DNA of 35,114 nt, from positions 1 to 35,114 of the forward strand of contig CAMWCA010000035.1 in the NCBI GenBank assembly GCA_947172705.1, read 5' to 3'. The notes under the pieces are model-generated. The model worked only from the letters and a program-made list of their open reading frames with translations. It did no database searches and was not told the DNA's origin. Below are positions 8,905 to 16,209 of this stretch, one piece after another. Within the stretch, counting starts at the first letter, position 1. The number at the start of each line of letters is the position of its first letter. The translations under genes were made by a program, and so were the position numbers. Source of the stretch: an uncultured Lachnospiraceae bacterium (lineage in GTDB: Bacteria; Bacillota; Clostridia; Lachnospirales; Lachnospiraceae).

Positions 8905-8917
8905 GAAAGAACAATTT

Positions 8918-8942
8918 TGTAGAAGCAGAGTGTGCTTCTACA
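8918..8942. repeat. Perfect 9-bp inverted repeat, possible operator
   Basis: TGTAGAAGC and GCTTCTACA are perfect inverted copies separated by 7 bp. The repeat directly abuts a TATAAT box on the minus strand, so it would overlap a transcription start. It could be a protein-binding operator or the 5' hairpin of a short RNA. It is not followed by a T-run on either strand. Confidence 0.55.
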
Positions 8943-8945
8943 TAT

Positions 8946-8951
8946 ATTATA
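8946..8951 (-). promoter_or_regulatory. Perfect TATAAT -10 box upstream of the MazF-like gene
   Basis: TATAAT on the minus strand, with only a poor -35 match 17 bp upstream. It would start transcription around 8939, within the inverted repeat at 8918-8942. The 310-bp gap between the MazF-like gene and the lipoprotein gene therefore holds two possible minus-strand promoters, three to four hairpins and one plus-strand promoter. Confidence 0.35.
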
Positions 8952-9034
8952 TACAATTTATAAGAAAAATCCATTAAAAATTTATTAAAAGCATATCCAT
9001 TTTATATTGCTTAGAGAAAACTTAGAGGTTTACC

Positions 9035-9043
9035 TGCTATGAT
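9035..9043 (+). promoter_or_regulatory. Extended -10 promoter of the lipoprotein/ABC operon
   Basis: TGC followed by TATGAT forms an extended -10 element (TGnTATnnT) about 33 bp upstream of the lipoprotein ATG. No good -35 hexamer is seen, which is common for extended -10 promoters. Confidence 0.4.
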
Positions 9044-9075
9044 AACTGCAAAATCAGTAATAAAAGGAGAATACT

Positions 9076-9609
9076 ATGAAAAAGAAATCAGCCTTTTTGG
9101 CAGTTAGCTTGTTGCTTGTATTAGCAGGCTGCGGCAATAAAGCAGAAGTACCAACGGTAGCAACGGAAAGTATTGATTCTTTACAGGAAGATCAGGAAAC
9201 GAAAGCAGAGGAAGTGATTCCTGAGGCGGAGGAAAGTAAAGATACTTTACAGACAGAAAACAATCAGCAAAACAGAGAAGAGTTAGAAGGCAGTGTAAAA
9301 AGCATAGGGGAATCCGGCGTTGTGGTCGACAAAATTTTTGTCTATGAAGAAGAGGAAGCAACATTTGCAATCCAGGCGGCGGATGGTCAGGAAGGGGAAG
9401 TGCCGATTACGGTAAACTTTTCAGAAGATGTAAAGTTTGAAATACATACAGTAAAAAACGGAGGCGTAAATGGAGATGGGGACGTTACAATAAGAGAAGG
9501 TTCTTTTGCTGATATTCAGCAGGATGCTACCTTAAACATGACAGGATATTATATTGCTCCGGATCAGGAGTTTATGGCGGAGACAGTAATTATTTATGAA
9601 TTTGTTTAA
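9076..9609 (+). CDS. Small lipoprotein of unknown function
   Basis: 177 residues. A lipoprotein signal peptide ends in VLAGC (cysteine ~19), followed by an acidic, Glu/Gln/Asn-rich linker (about 25-75) and a folded region of ~100 residues. That region has alternating hydrophobic strands (EGSVKSIGESGVVVDKIFVY, then VPITVNFSEDVKFEI) suggesting a small beta-barrel. It should be anchored on the outer face of the membrane. AAAGGAG precedes the ATG at good spacing. The gene sits about 30 bp ahead of the solute-binding protein gene on the same strand, so it is probably the first gene of that operon and an accessory envelope component. I do not recognise a named family. Confidence 0.8.
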   Translation: MKKKSAFLAVSLLLVLAGCGNKAEVPTVATESIDSLQEDQETKAEEVIPEAEESKDTLQTENNQQNREELEGSVKSIGESGVVVDKIFVYEEEEATFAIQAADGQEGEVPITVNFSEDVKFEIHTVKNGGVNGDGDVTIREGSFADIQQDATLNMTGYYIAPDQEFMAETVIIYEFV

Positions 9610-9639
9610 CCAAATAAAAGCAGAAGGAGGATGAAGATA

Positions 9640-12027
9640 TTGTATAAAAGAAAAGGAATCAAAAAATGGATTGTCATGGTTTTGGTAATTGCTATGATGT
9701 CTGCCTTACTGGCAGGCTGTAAAGGGCAGGAAACCGGCGAAGCTCCGGGCAGTGAGGTTGCTGCCGAAAGCGAAGGAAATAAAGCAGACACGGAACAGAA
9801 TGATAGTCCAAGCGCAGAGCCAGAGGTAAATACGGCGATGGGTCGATATGTGGAAAGCGAAATTGATCTGGCGGAATATTGCTCTGATCCAAGGGGCATT
9901 GATGCACTGACAGACGGTACTCTGGTGATATCGGATCACAGTTTGGGACGGGTCATATCTAAGGACAATGGGGTCTCCTGGGAGTGGGAAGACATGGATT
10001 GGTTTACAGAACTGCGCAGTAAAGCCGGCGTCAGATGTATGGATTACGGTGCAGACGGGACGGCGGCAGTTCTTTATATAGAACATAAGGAGGAAGAAGA
10101 AGGGGAAGACGATTCCTTTTCTACGTCCGGTCTGATAGTGAAACCTGACGGCACTCAGATTCCCTTTAATATTCCAATGACCGAGGACGACAGCTGGATG
10201 GCGAAAGTGTGGATCACGGATACGGGACGGGTTTTTGTGACCACTTTGGGGCAAAATATTTATGAGGTAAAGGAGGATGGCAGCGGAGAGAAATTTCTGA
10301 CCGTGACGGAGGGAAGACCGGAGTGCATCACTTTCCAGGAGAATTTGATGTTGATTGACGGATATGGATTTAACGGAATTCTGATGTATGATATGGAAAA
10401 AGAAGAATTTATAGAAGACGAAGTCCTGACGCAGTTTGTCAATGAAAATTACGGGGACAGGAATTATAGCACAGAGGGATGCTATGATATATACTGCTTT
10501 GCCGGGGAAGAAGGCGTTTTGTATCTTGCCGGAGAAAAGGGCTTATACCGCCATGTGATCGGCGGAGGCGCTATGGAACAGGTGATCGACGGAAGCCTTT
10601 CTTCCTTTGGAAATCCTTCCTATCTGTTAATGGAAATCATTACACTGCCTGACAATGAATTTCTGGCGTTGTTCCAGGGAAAAAGGCTGGTACGTTTTAC
10701 TTACAATCCGGATATTCCTACGGTGCCAAATAAGACTTTAAAGGTATATTCTCTGGAAGAAAGCGATACCGTCAGCCAGGCAGTTTCCATATATCAGATC
10801 AGAAACCCTGAGGTTTATATCAAATATGAAGTGGGGATGGGGGAAGGAAGTTCTGTTACAAAAGACGATGCCCTGAAAAATCTAAATACGGAAATTATGG
10901 CAGGGCAGGGTCCAGATGTTTTAATTTTGGATAATATGCCGGTGGATTCTTATATTGAAAAAGGTATGCTTCTTGACTTAAGCGAATATTTAAACGGTAT
11001 GGAAGAGGAGAATCGTCCCTTTGCCAATATTGTAAACGCCTTTAAGCGAGAGGGAAAGGTTTATACCATACCCTGTGAAATTCAGCTTCCCGTTCTTGAA
11101 GGAAAGGAGCAGTATGTATCCGGTGTGAAAAACCTGAGGGATGTAGCGGATATGATGGAAGCAGTGAGAAAGGATATTCCGGAAGAGGCAATCCTGAATG
11201 TATGTTCAGAAAAAGGCGTCATGCGGCTGTTTGCCATGCTTTCTGAACCCAACTGGAAGACAGAAAAGGGAGAGCTTGACAGGGAGATTTTAAAAGAATT
11301 TCTGGAACAGACGAAGAGAATCTATGATGCTCAGATGGATGGAATAGAAGCGGAGGCAGTAAAACGATATCAGGACCGAAATGAAAATTTTATAAACTAC
11401 TATCATATGAATTTCGAAGATTCAGATTATCTCGCCATGCTCAATGTCTTTGATTTCATTGGAAATGAAATTCAGATCGGATGCGGAAGAGCACTTTACA
11501 GGAGCGAAATTACAGAGGGATTTTCACTGAAACGGGTAGAAAGATTTGAGGACTATGAAATGATTCCCATGGGAATAGACGGTAAAAAGGTATTTTATCC
11601 AAAGTCTCTTGTTGGAATCAACGCGGCAACCTCTCAGAGTGAGGAAGCGGTAAAAATGTTAGAGGTACTTTTAGGGGAGGAAAACCAAACTTCTTTATAC
11701 CAGGGATTTCCAGTTACGAAAGCAGGGCTGGAAAAAGGAGTTTTCTGGATCGACGAATCCTGGATCGGAGAGGATGGCGCTTATTCTTCCATGGCGTCTT
11801 CCTATGGAGACGGTATTAAATTAGAATTTACATGCTATTGGTTTGACGAAGAGCAAAAGCAGTTTTTCAAGGATTGGCTGGAAAGCGTGGAGCTTCCCTA
11901 TATACCGGACCCCGTTCTGGAGGAAGCGGTATGCGGTGAAGGAAAGGATTATATACAGGGCAAGCAAAGCCTTGAGGAGACAGTGGATGCTATTTTGCAA
12001 AAGGTTTCCATTTATATGGCGGAATAA
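9640..12027 (+). CDS. Extracellular solute-binding lipoprotein with N-terminal beta-propeller-like domain
   Basis: About 795 residues, nearly twice the usual length of a sugar-binding protein. A lipoprotein signal ends in ALLAGC. Residues ~55-370 show short repeating beta motifs such as GRVISKDNGVSWEWEDMDW, TDTGRVFVTTLGQNIYEVKE and GVLYLAGEKGLYRH, like BNR/propeller blades. From ~375 (KTLKVYSLEESDTVSQAV) a family-1 type solute-binding domain follows, with LNTEIMAGQGPDVLILDNM and GMLLDLSEYL. The TTG at 9640 is preferred because GGAGG (9626-9630) directly abuts the in-frame ATG at 9631. It should deliver a sugar or oligosaccharide to the two permeases encoded next. The ligand is unknown. Confidence 0.85.
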   Translation: MYKRKGIKKWIVMVLVIAMMSALLAGCKGQETGEAPGSEVAAESEGNKADTEQNDSPSAEPEVNTAMGRYVESEIDLAEYCSDPRGIDALTDGTLVISDHSLGRVISKDNGVSWEWEDMDWFTELRSKAGVRCMDYGADGTAAVLYIEHKEEEEGEDDSFSTSGLIVKPDGTQIPFNIPMTEDDSWMAKVWITDTGRVFVTTLGQNIYEVKEDGSGEKFLTVTEGRPECITFQENLMLIDGYGFNGILMYDMEKEEFIEDEVLTQFVNENYGDRNYSTEGCYDIYCFAGEEGVLYLAGEKGLYRHVIGGGAMEQVIDGSLSSFGNPSYLLMEIITLPDNEFLALFQGKRLVRFTYNPDIPTVPNKTLKVYSLEESDTVSQAVSIYQIRNPEVYIKYEVGMGEGSSVTKDDALKNLNTEIMAGQGPDVLILDNMPVDSYIEKGMLLDLSEYLNGMEEENRPFANIVNAFKREGKVYTIPCEIQLPVLEGKEQYVSGVKNLRDVADMMEAVRKDIPEEAILNVCSEKGVMRLFAMLSEPNWKTEKGELDREILKEFLEQTKRIYDAQMDGIEAEAVKRYQDRNENFINYYHMNFEDSDYLAMLNVFDFIGNEIQIGCGRALYRSEITEGFSLKRVERFEDYEMIPMGIDGKKVFYPKSLVGINAATSQSEEAVKMLEVLLGEENQTSLYQGFPVTKAGLEKGVFWIDESWIGEDGAYSSMASSYGDGIKLEFTCYWFDEEQKQFFKDWLESVELPYIPDPVLEEAVCGEGKDYIQGKQSLEETVDAILQKVSIYMAE

Positions 12028-12038
12028 ACAGTAGAGAT

Positions 12039-12070
12039 AAACGGCGGGGGCGCGGCGGGCGTCCCCGTTT
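12039..12070 (+). other. GC-rich intercistronic hairpin
   Basis: AAACGG (12039-12044) pairs with CCGTTT (12065-12070), and further G/C pairs continue after a bulged C. The 56-bp gap between the binding-protein and permease genes is almost all hairpin, and no T-run follows. Such structures after solute-binding genes usually stabilise the upstream message or attenuate the permease genes, giving more binding protein than permease (inference from other ABC operons). Confidence 0.5.
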
Positions 12071-12083
12071 ATGGAGGTAAGCT

Positions 12084-12950
12084 GTGAAAAAAAGTAAAAG
12101 AAGAGCTGCCTTTGCAGTGTTTTTAGCGCCCAGCTTTTGCGGTCTTGGAATTTTTGTGCTTTTGCCCTTTTTGGATGTGGTGAGAAGATCCTTTACCACT
12201 GCGGTAACGGGGAAATTTACGGGGATGGGAAATTACAGAATGATTTTTGGAAATCATGCCTTTTTAACCGCCGTTAAGAACACCCTGCGGTTTACCTCGG
12301 TGTGCATTCCGCTTCTGGTATTGATTGGATTTTTGATTGCCATGCCTTTGAGCAAGTTAAAAAATGCAGGGCTGATCAAATCGGTTTATTTATTTCCCCT
12401 TGCCATGCCCACGGCAACCATTGTCATGGTATGGAAAATGGTATTTTACAAACAGGGATTTTTAAATCTTTTTCTTTCCAAGATGGGAGAATGGACAGGA
12501 TTGTGGGGAGAAGTACACCAGGATTACCTGGGAACCGGGGCAGCGTTCTGGGTACTGGTGTGCAGCTATATCTGGAAAAATGCAGGCTATACCATTGTTC
12601 TCTGGCTTGCGGGAATTTTAAGCATTCCCAGGGAGCTGTTGGAGGCGGCGAAGGTAGACGGAGCAGGGGAGTTAGGGCAGATCCGGTATGTGATCCTGCC
12701 AAATTTAAAAGGAACGCTTTATACCATCGTGATCCTGTCATTTTTAAACTCCTTTAAGATCTACAGAGAAGCGTATCTGGTGGCAGGCGCTTATCCCAAT
12801 GAGAGCATTTATCTGCTCCAACACACCTTCAATAATTGGTTTGTAAATATGGAATTCGATAAAATGGCGGCGGCAGCAGTGTGTACGGGAGCTTTTTTGC
12901 TGATAGCAATTTTGCTGCTGCAAAGGATGTGGGACAGAGATGAGGCGTGA
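12084..12950 (+). CDS. ABC sugar transporter permease (MalF/UgpA type)
   Basis: 288 residues with about six membrane segments. The EAA loop is clear near residues 190-215: LLEAAKVDGAGELGQIRYVI followed by LPNL, the docking site for the ATPase. The start is GTG at 12084 with GGAGG seven bases upstream. It pairs with the next permease, with which it overlaps by GTGA, implying coupled translation and a heterodimer. This type imports mono- or oligosaccharides. No ATP-binding protein is encoded nearby, so a shared MsmK/UgpC-like ATPase elsewhere is likely (inference). Confidence 0.92.
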   Translation: MKKSKRRAAFAVFLAPSFCGLGIFVLLPFLDVVRRSFTTAVTGKFTGMGNYRMIFGNHAFLTAVKNTLRFTSVCIPLLVLIGFLIAMPLSKLKNAGLIKSVYLFPLAMPTATIVMVWKMVFYKQGFLNLFLSKMGEWTGLWGEVHQDYLGTGAAFWVLVCSYIWKNAGYTIVLWLAGILSIPRELLEAAKVDGAGELGQIRYVILPNLKGTLYTIVILSFLNSFKIYREAYLVAGAYPNESIYLLQHTFNNWFVNMEFDKMAAAAVCTGAFLLIAILLLQRMWDRDEA

Positions 12951-13828
12951 GCATGAGAACAAAATTCAGTTTCGTGAAAAAGAAGGAACTACATAAAGGA
13001 ATTCTTGCAGTCATACTGCTGTTGCCGGGAATCCTGGTTTTAATGCCGGTGATTCTCCTTTTTACAGGTTCTTTTATGGATCAATATGAATTAAAGGAAT
13101 ATTTGAATTCTATTTTCATGGATGGTATAGGCTATATAGGATGGAAGCTGATGCCGGACTATCCTACCTTTGAAAATTATAAAAAGCTGCTTTTTTTAAG
13201 CCCTCAGTTTTTTGTGCTGTTCTGGAATTCCATGAAAATGACGGCGTGTATTCTTGCTGGGCAGCTGCTGATCGGAGTGCCTGCAGCGTGGGCGTTTGCC
13301 GCATACAGAGTACGCGGGGGCAAGGGTCTTTTTGCTCTCTATGTGGTATTGATGCTTCTGCCTTTTCAGGTCACTATGCTTTCCAGCTATTTGGTGTTAA
13401 ACAGGCTTTCGCTGCTTAATACCCAGATAGCGGTTATTTTGCCTGCTATTTTTTCAACTTTTCCGATTTTTTTAGTTTATGGAGGCTTTCGGGGTATTCC
13501 TGCCCAGCTTTTTGAGGCGGCAAGAATAGACGGCGCGGGAGAGGCGGTTATTTTTTTTAAAATAGGGATTCCTCTTGGAAAAAGCGGTATTATGTCTGCG
13601 ATGGTGCTGGGATTTTTGGAATATTGGAATATGATGGAACAGCCCATGGCATTTTTGGACGAAAAAAGTCTGTGGCCTTTGTCTCTATATCTGCCGGAGA
13701 TCACATGGGCACAGGCAGGGCACGCTTTTTGCGCTTCGTTTATTACCTTGATTCCCGCTGCCTTTGTATTTGTAATGGGGCAGGATTATCTGGAGCAGGG
13801 AATCATTTATTCCGGTTTAAAGGAGTGA
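12947..13828 (+). CDS. ABC sugar transporter permease (MalG/UgpE type)
   Basis: 293 residues with about six membrane segments. A large loop (about 40-75) follows the first one, as in MalG-type permeases. The EAA motif is FEAARIDGAGEAVIFFKIG followed by IPLGKSG, intact. The GTG at 12947 overlaps the upstream stop; an ATG two codons later (12953) is an equally possible start. It forms the importer channel with the preceding permease. The HlyD-like gene starts 12 bp downstream, indicating the same transcript. Confidence 0.92.
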   Translation: MSMRTKFSFVKKKELHKGILAVILLLPGILVLMPVILLFTGSFMDQYELKEYLNSIFMDGIGYIGWKLMPDYPTFENYKKLLFLSPQFFVLFWNSMKMTACILAGQLLIGVPAAWAFAAYRVRGGKGLFALYVVLMLLPFQVTMLSSYLVLNRLSLLNTQIAVILPAIFSTFPIFLVYGGFRGIPAQLFEAARIDGAGEAVIFFKIGIPLGKSGIMSAMVLGFLEYWNMMEQPMAFLDEKSLWPLSLYLPEITWAQAGHAFCASFITLIPAAFVFVMGQDYLEQGIIYSGLKE

Positions 13829-13840
13829 AGGAGGAGAAGG

Positions 13841-15160
13841 ATGTTTAAAAAGAGGATTTTCGTGGGATTTGCCCTGTTTTTGGGACTGATGTGGATCTGT
13901 ACGCTGGTGTCCAAAAGTATCTACGCTACAAAGCTTCCCATGGTAAGGACTGCGCTTATGGAGGAGAAGTATATAGAGCACAGGGTAGAAGCGGAAGGTA
14001 TTGTAGTGGAAGGAGGAAAACAGGCGGTTACAGCCGTCAGTGGTCTGAGGGTGAAAGCGTTAAACGTCCATGTGGGCGATCGGATAGAGGAGGGCGATCT
14101 GCTTTTTCAGATTGATCTTGAGGATTTGAAGGAAATCATAAAGGAAAAGCAGACGGAGATCGATAAACTTTCCATGCAGGTTGGCGCCATCCTGGAAAAT
14201 CAGGAGCTTGCAAGGCAAAAAAAAGAAATCCAGGAGGCGAGGGCAAGGGAAGATTATGATACCACGGCAAGACAGAAGGACACGGATATCGGACGTGCTG
14301 CGGATGTCTATGCCCGTGCCATGGAGGATCTGGAGGACACCGATGGCTTAAGCGAGGAGGATCAGCGGGCAAGGGAGGACGCTCTTCAAAGCGCCGCTTA
14401 TCAGGAGGCGGACGCTATGCGGGAGCGGGATAAAGCGATGAAGGACATTCAGCGGAATATAGAAGATATTCAGTTTCCGGAGGCATCGGATGCAACCCTG
14501 TCCGTTACCCAGACGGAAATCGCCAGGAGAAAGGAAGACCTTTCAATTTATCAGAAGCTTTTGGACGAGCAGGGCGAGGTGAGGGCTGCTGCTGCCGGAA
14601 TGATTACGGATATTTACGTGGATGCCGGGGACATTATTCCGGAGGGAGCCGCCATGATGATGACCGATGATGCCGTTCCCTGTCAATTTAAAGTGATTCT
14701 TGACCAGGATCAGAAAAAGTATGTGGGCTTTGGAGACGAGGTGACGGTTAAGCTGGATGGCAGCAGGAAAGAACTGGAAACGGAAGCGGCGTATTTTTCT
14801 GAAAGCAGAACCATGCCAGGAAGCTTTGAAACTTTTATTGATCTTCCGGAAAATATGGGCATTCCGGGTTTATCAGGAACACTCGTCCGTTCTGAGCGGG
14901 GAGAGAAGTACCATACCTGCGTATCGCCCCAGGTCATTTACGGCAGCCCTGAATTTAACAAGTATTATGTTTATGTTTTGAGAGAGCGGGAGGGTATTTT
15001 GGGACCGGAGTATTATGCGGAAGAAGTGAATGTAAGGGTGTTGGATCAAAATGAAGATTGGGCAGCAATTTCATCTCCGGAGCTTGATGGTGAGAGCCAG
15101 ATCATTGTCTTTTCAGATAAAGAATTTGTAAAGGGAGACGTAGTAAGGTGGGATAAATAA
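13841..15160 (+). CDS. HlyD-like membrane fusion/adaptor protein
   Basis: 439 residues: an N-terminal membrane anchor (about 5-27), then a first half-lipoyl strand region (RVEAEGIVVEGGKQAVTAV, VKALNVHVGDRIEEGDLLFQ). A charged alpha-helical coiled coil follows (about 85-240, KEIIKEKQTEIDKLSMQVG and on), then the second half-lipoyl (RAAAAGMITDIYVDAGDII) and beta-barrel sequence. This is the layout of HlyD/MacA-type adaptors, which in Firmicutes usually partner exporters. Here it follows sugar importer permeases directly (12 bp gap, RBS GGAGGAGAAGG) and no exporter gene is present. Its role with an importer is unexplained. The family call is good. Confidence 0.82.
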   Translation: MFKKRIFVGFALFLGLMWICTLVSKSIYATKLPMVRTALMEEKYIEHRVEAEGIVVEGGKQAVTAVSGLRVKALNVHVGDRIEEGDLLFQIDLEDLKEIIKEKQTEIDKLSMQVGAILENQELARQKKEIQEARAREDYDTTARQKDTDIGRAADVYARAMEDLEDTDGLSEEDQRAREDALQSAAYQEADAMRERDKAMKDIQRNIEDIQFPEASDATLSVTQTEIARRKEDLSIYQKLLDEQGEVRAAAAGMITDIYVDAGDIIPEGAAMMMTDDAVPCQFKVILDQDQKKYVGFGDEVTVKLDGSRKELETEAAYFSESRTMPGSFETFIDLPENMGIPGLSGTLVRSERGEKYHTCVSPQVIYGSPEFNKYYVYVLREREGILGPEYYAEEVNVRVLDQNEDWAAISSPELDGESQIIVFSDKEFVKGDVVRWDK

Positions 15161-15198
15161 TCTTACTGTATTTACAAGTAGTAGAATTCCTCAGAATA

Positions 15199-15207
15199 TG
15201 GTATGAT
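15199..15207 (+). promoter_or_regulatory. Extended -10 promoter of the exonuclease gene
   Basis: TGG plus TATGAT forms an extended -10. Transcription would begin near 15214, which makes the open-frame ATG at 15217 virtually leaderless and favours the ATG at 15247. No convincing -35 is present. Confidence 0.4.
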
Positions 15208-15246
15208 AATAGGCATATGAAACAGATAAATGAGGAAATAACCGTC

Positions 15247-16209
15247 ATGAATTACATTGTACTGGATCTGGAATGGAATCAGAGCGATACCGGAGAAGAA
15301 CCGGAAGTAAAAGTAATGCCCTTTGAGATCATTGACATTGGGGCAATTAAGTTAAATGAAGACAGGGCAATGATAGAAGAATATAATCAACTGGTAAAAC
15401 CTGTTGTTTATCGGCATATGCACAAAATTACAGGAAATTTGATCCATCTCCATATGAAAGATCTGGAAAAGGGAAAAGCCTTTCCGGAAGTGGCGAGAGA
15501 ATTTCTTGACTGGTGCGGAGAAGATTTCATTTTCTGTACATGGGGTCCTCTTGATTTATATGAGCTTCAGAGAAATATGCATTATTATGAAATGGAGCCT
15601 TTAAGCGAAAGACCCATCAGATTTTTAGATGTTCAAAAGCTTTTCAGTATTGCATATGAGGATAAAAAGTCCAGAAGAAGTCTGGAATATGCCATTGATT
15701 ATTTGAAGATCAAAAAGGATATTCCTTTTCACAGGGCTTTTAGCGACGCTTATTATACGGCTCAAATTTTAGCGGTATTGGAAGAGTCGGTTCTTGCCAA
15801 TTATTCCATTGACACTTATATATTGCCCAGAACCAGGCAGGAAGAAGTCCACGTACTGTTTCAGGATTATATGAAATATATTTCCAGGGAATTTCCCGAT
15901 AAGCAAAAAGCATTGGAGGACAGGGAGGTAATCAGCACCAAATGTTATTTATGCCATAAAAATCTCAGAAAGAAAATCCGTTGGTTTTCGCCCAACGGAA
16001 AACATTATTACAGTGTTTCCATGTGCCCGGTTCATGGATATATGAAATCCAAAATCAGAATCCGAAGATCCGAAAGAAATCAGGTATTTGTGGTTAAAAC
16101 TTCCAAATTTATTTCTGAGGAAGGATACCAGAAAATGATCCAAAGAAGAAACCAGGCAAAGGAACATCGTAAATTAAAAAATCATAAATCTAAAAATGAA
16201 AATCTTTAA
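15247..16209 (+). CDS. DEDDh 3'-5' exonuclease (DnaQ/KapD-like) with C-terminal zinc-ribbon motif
   Basis: 320 residues. Residues 1-190 hold a DnaQ-fold exonuclease: motif I VLDLEWN (Asp7, Glu9), motif II around FCTWGPLDLYEL, and motif III HRAFSDAYYTAQIL (His and Asp of DEDDh). The family removes nucleotides from 3' ends of DNA or RNA; the natural substrate is unknown. The C-terminal part carries CYLC near 235 and MCPVHG near 265 (a C-x2-C and C-x2-H set), suggesting a zinc ribbon for nucleic-acid binding, then a very basic tail. The ATG at 15247 has GAGG ten bases upstream; the alternative 15217 has no ribosome site. The 3' end overlaps the convergent dacF-like gene by 20 bp. Confidence 0.85.
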   Translation: MNYIVLDLEWNQSDTGEEPEVKVMPFEIIDIGAIKLNEDRAMIEEYNQLVKPVVYRHMHKITGNLIHLHMKDLEKGKAFPEVAREFLDWCGEDFIFCTWGPLDLYELQRNMHYYEMEPLSERPIRFLDVQKLFSIAYEDKKSRRSLEYAIDYLKIKKDIPFHRAFSDAYYTAQILAVLEESVLANYSIDTYILPRTRQEEVHVLFQDYMKYISREFPDKQKALEDREVISTKCYLCHKNLRKKIRWFSPNGKHYYSVSMCPVHGYMKSKIRIRRSERNQVFVVKTSKFISEEGYQKMIQRRNQAKEHRKLKNHKSKNENL

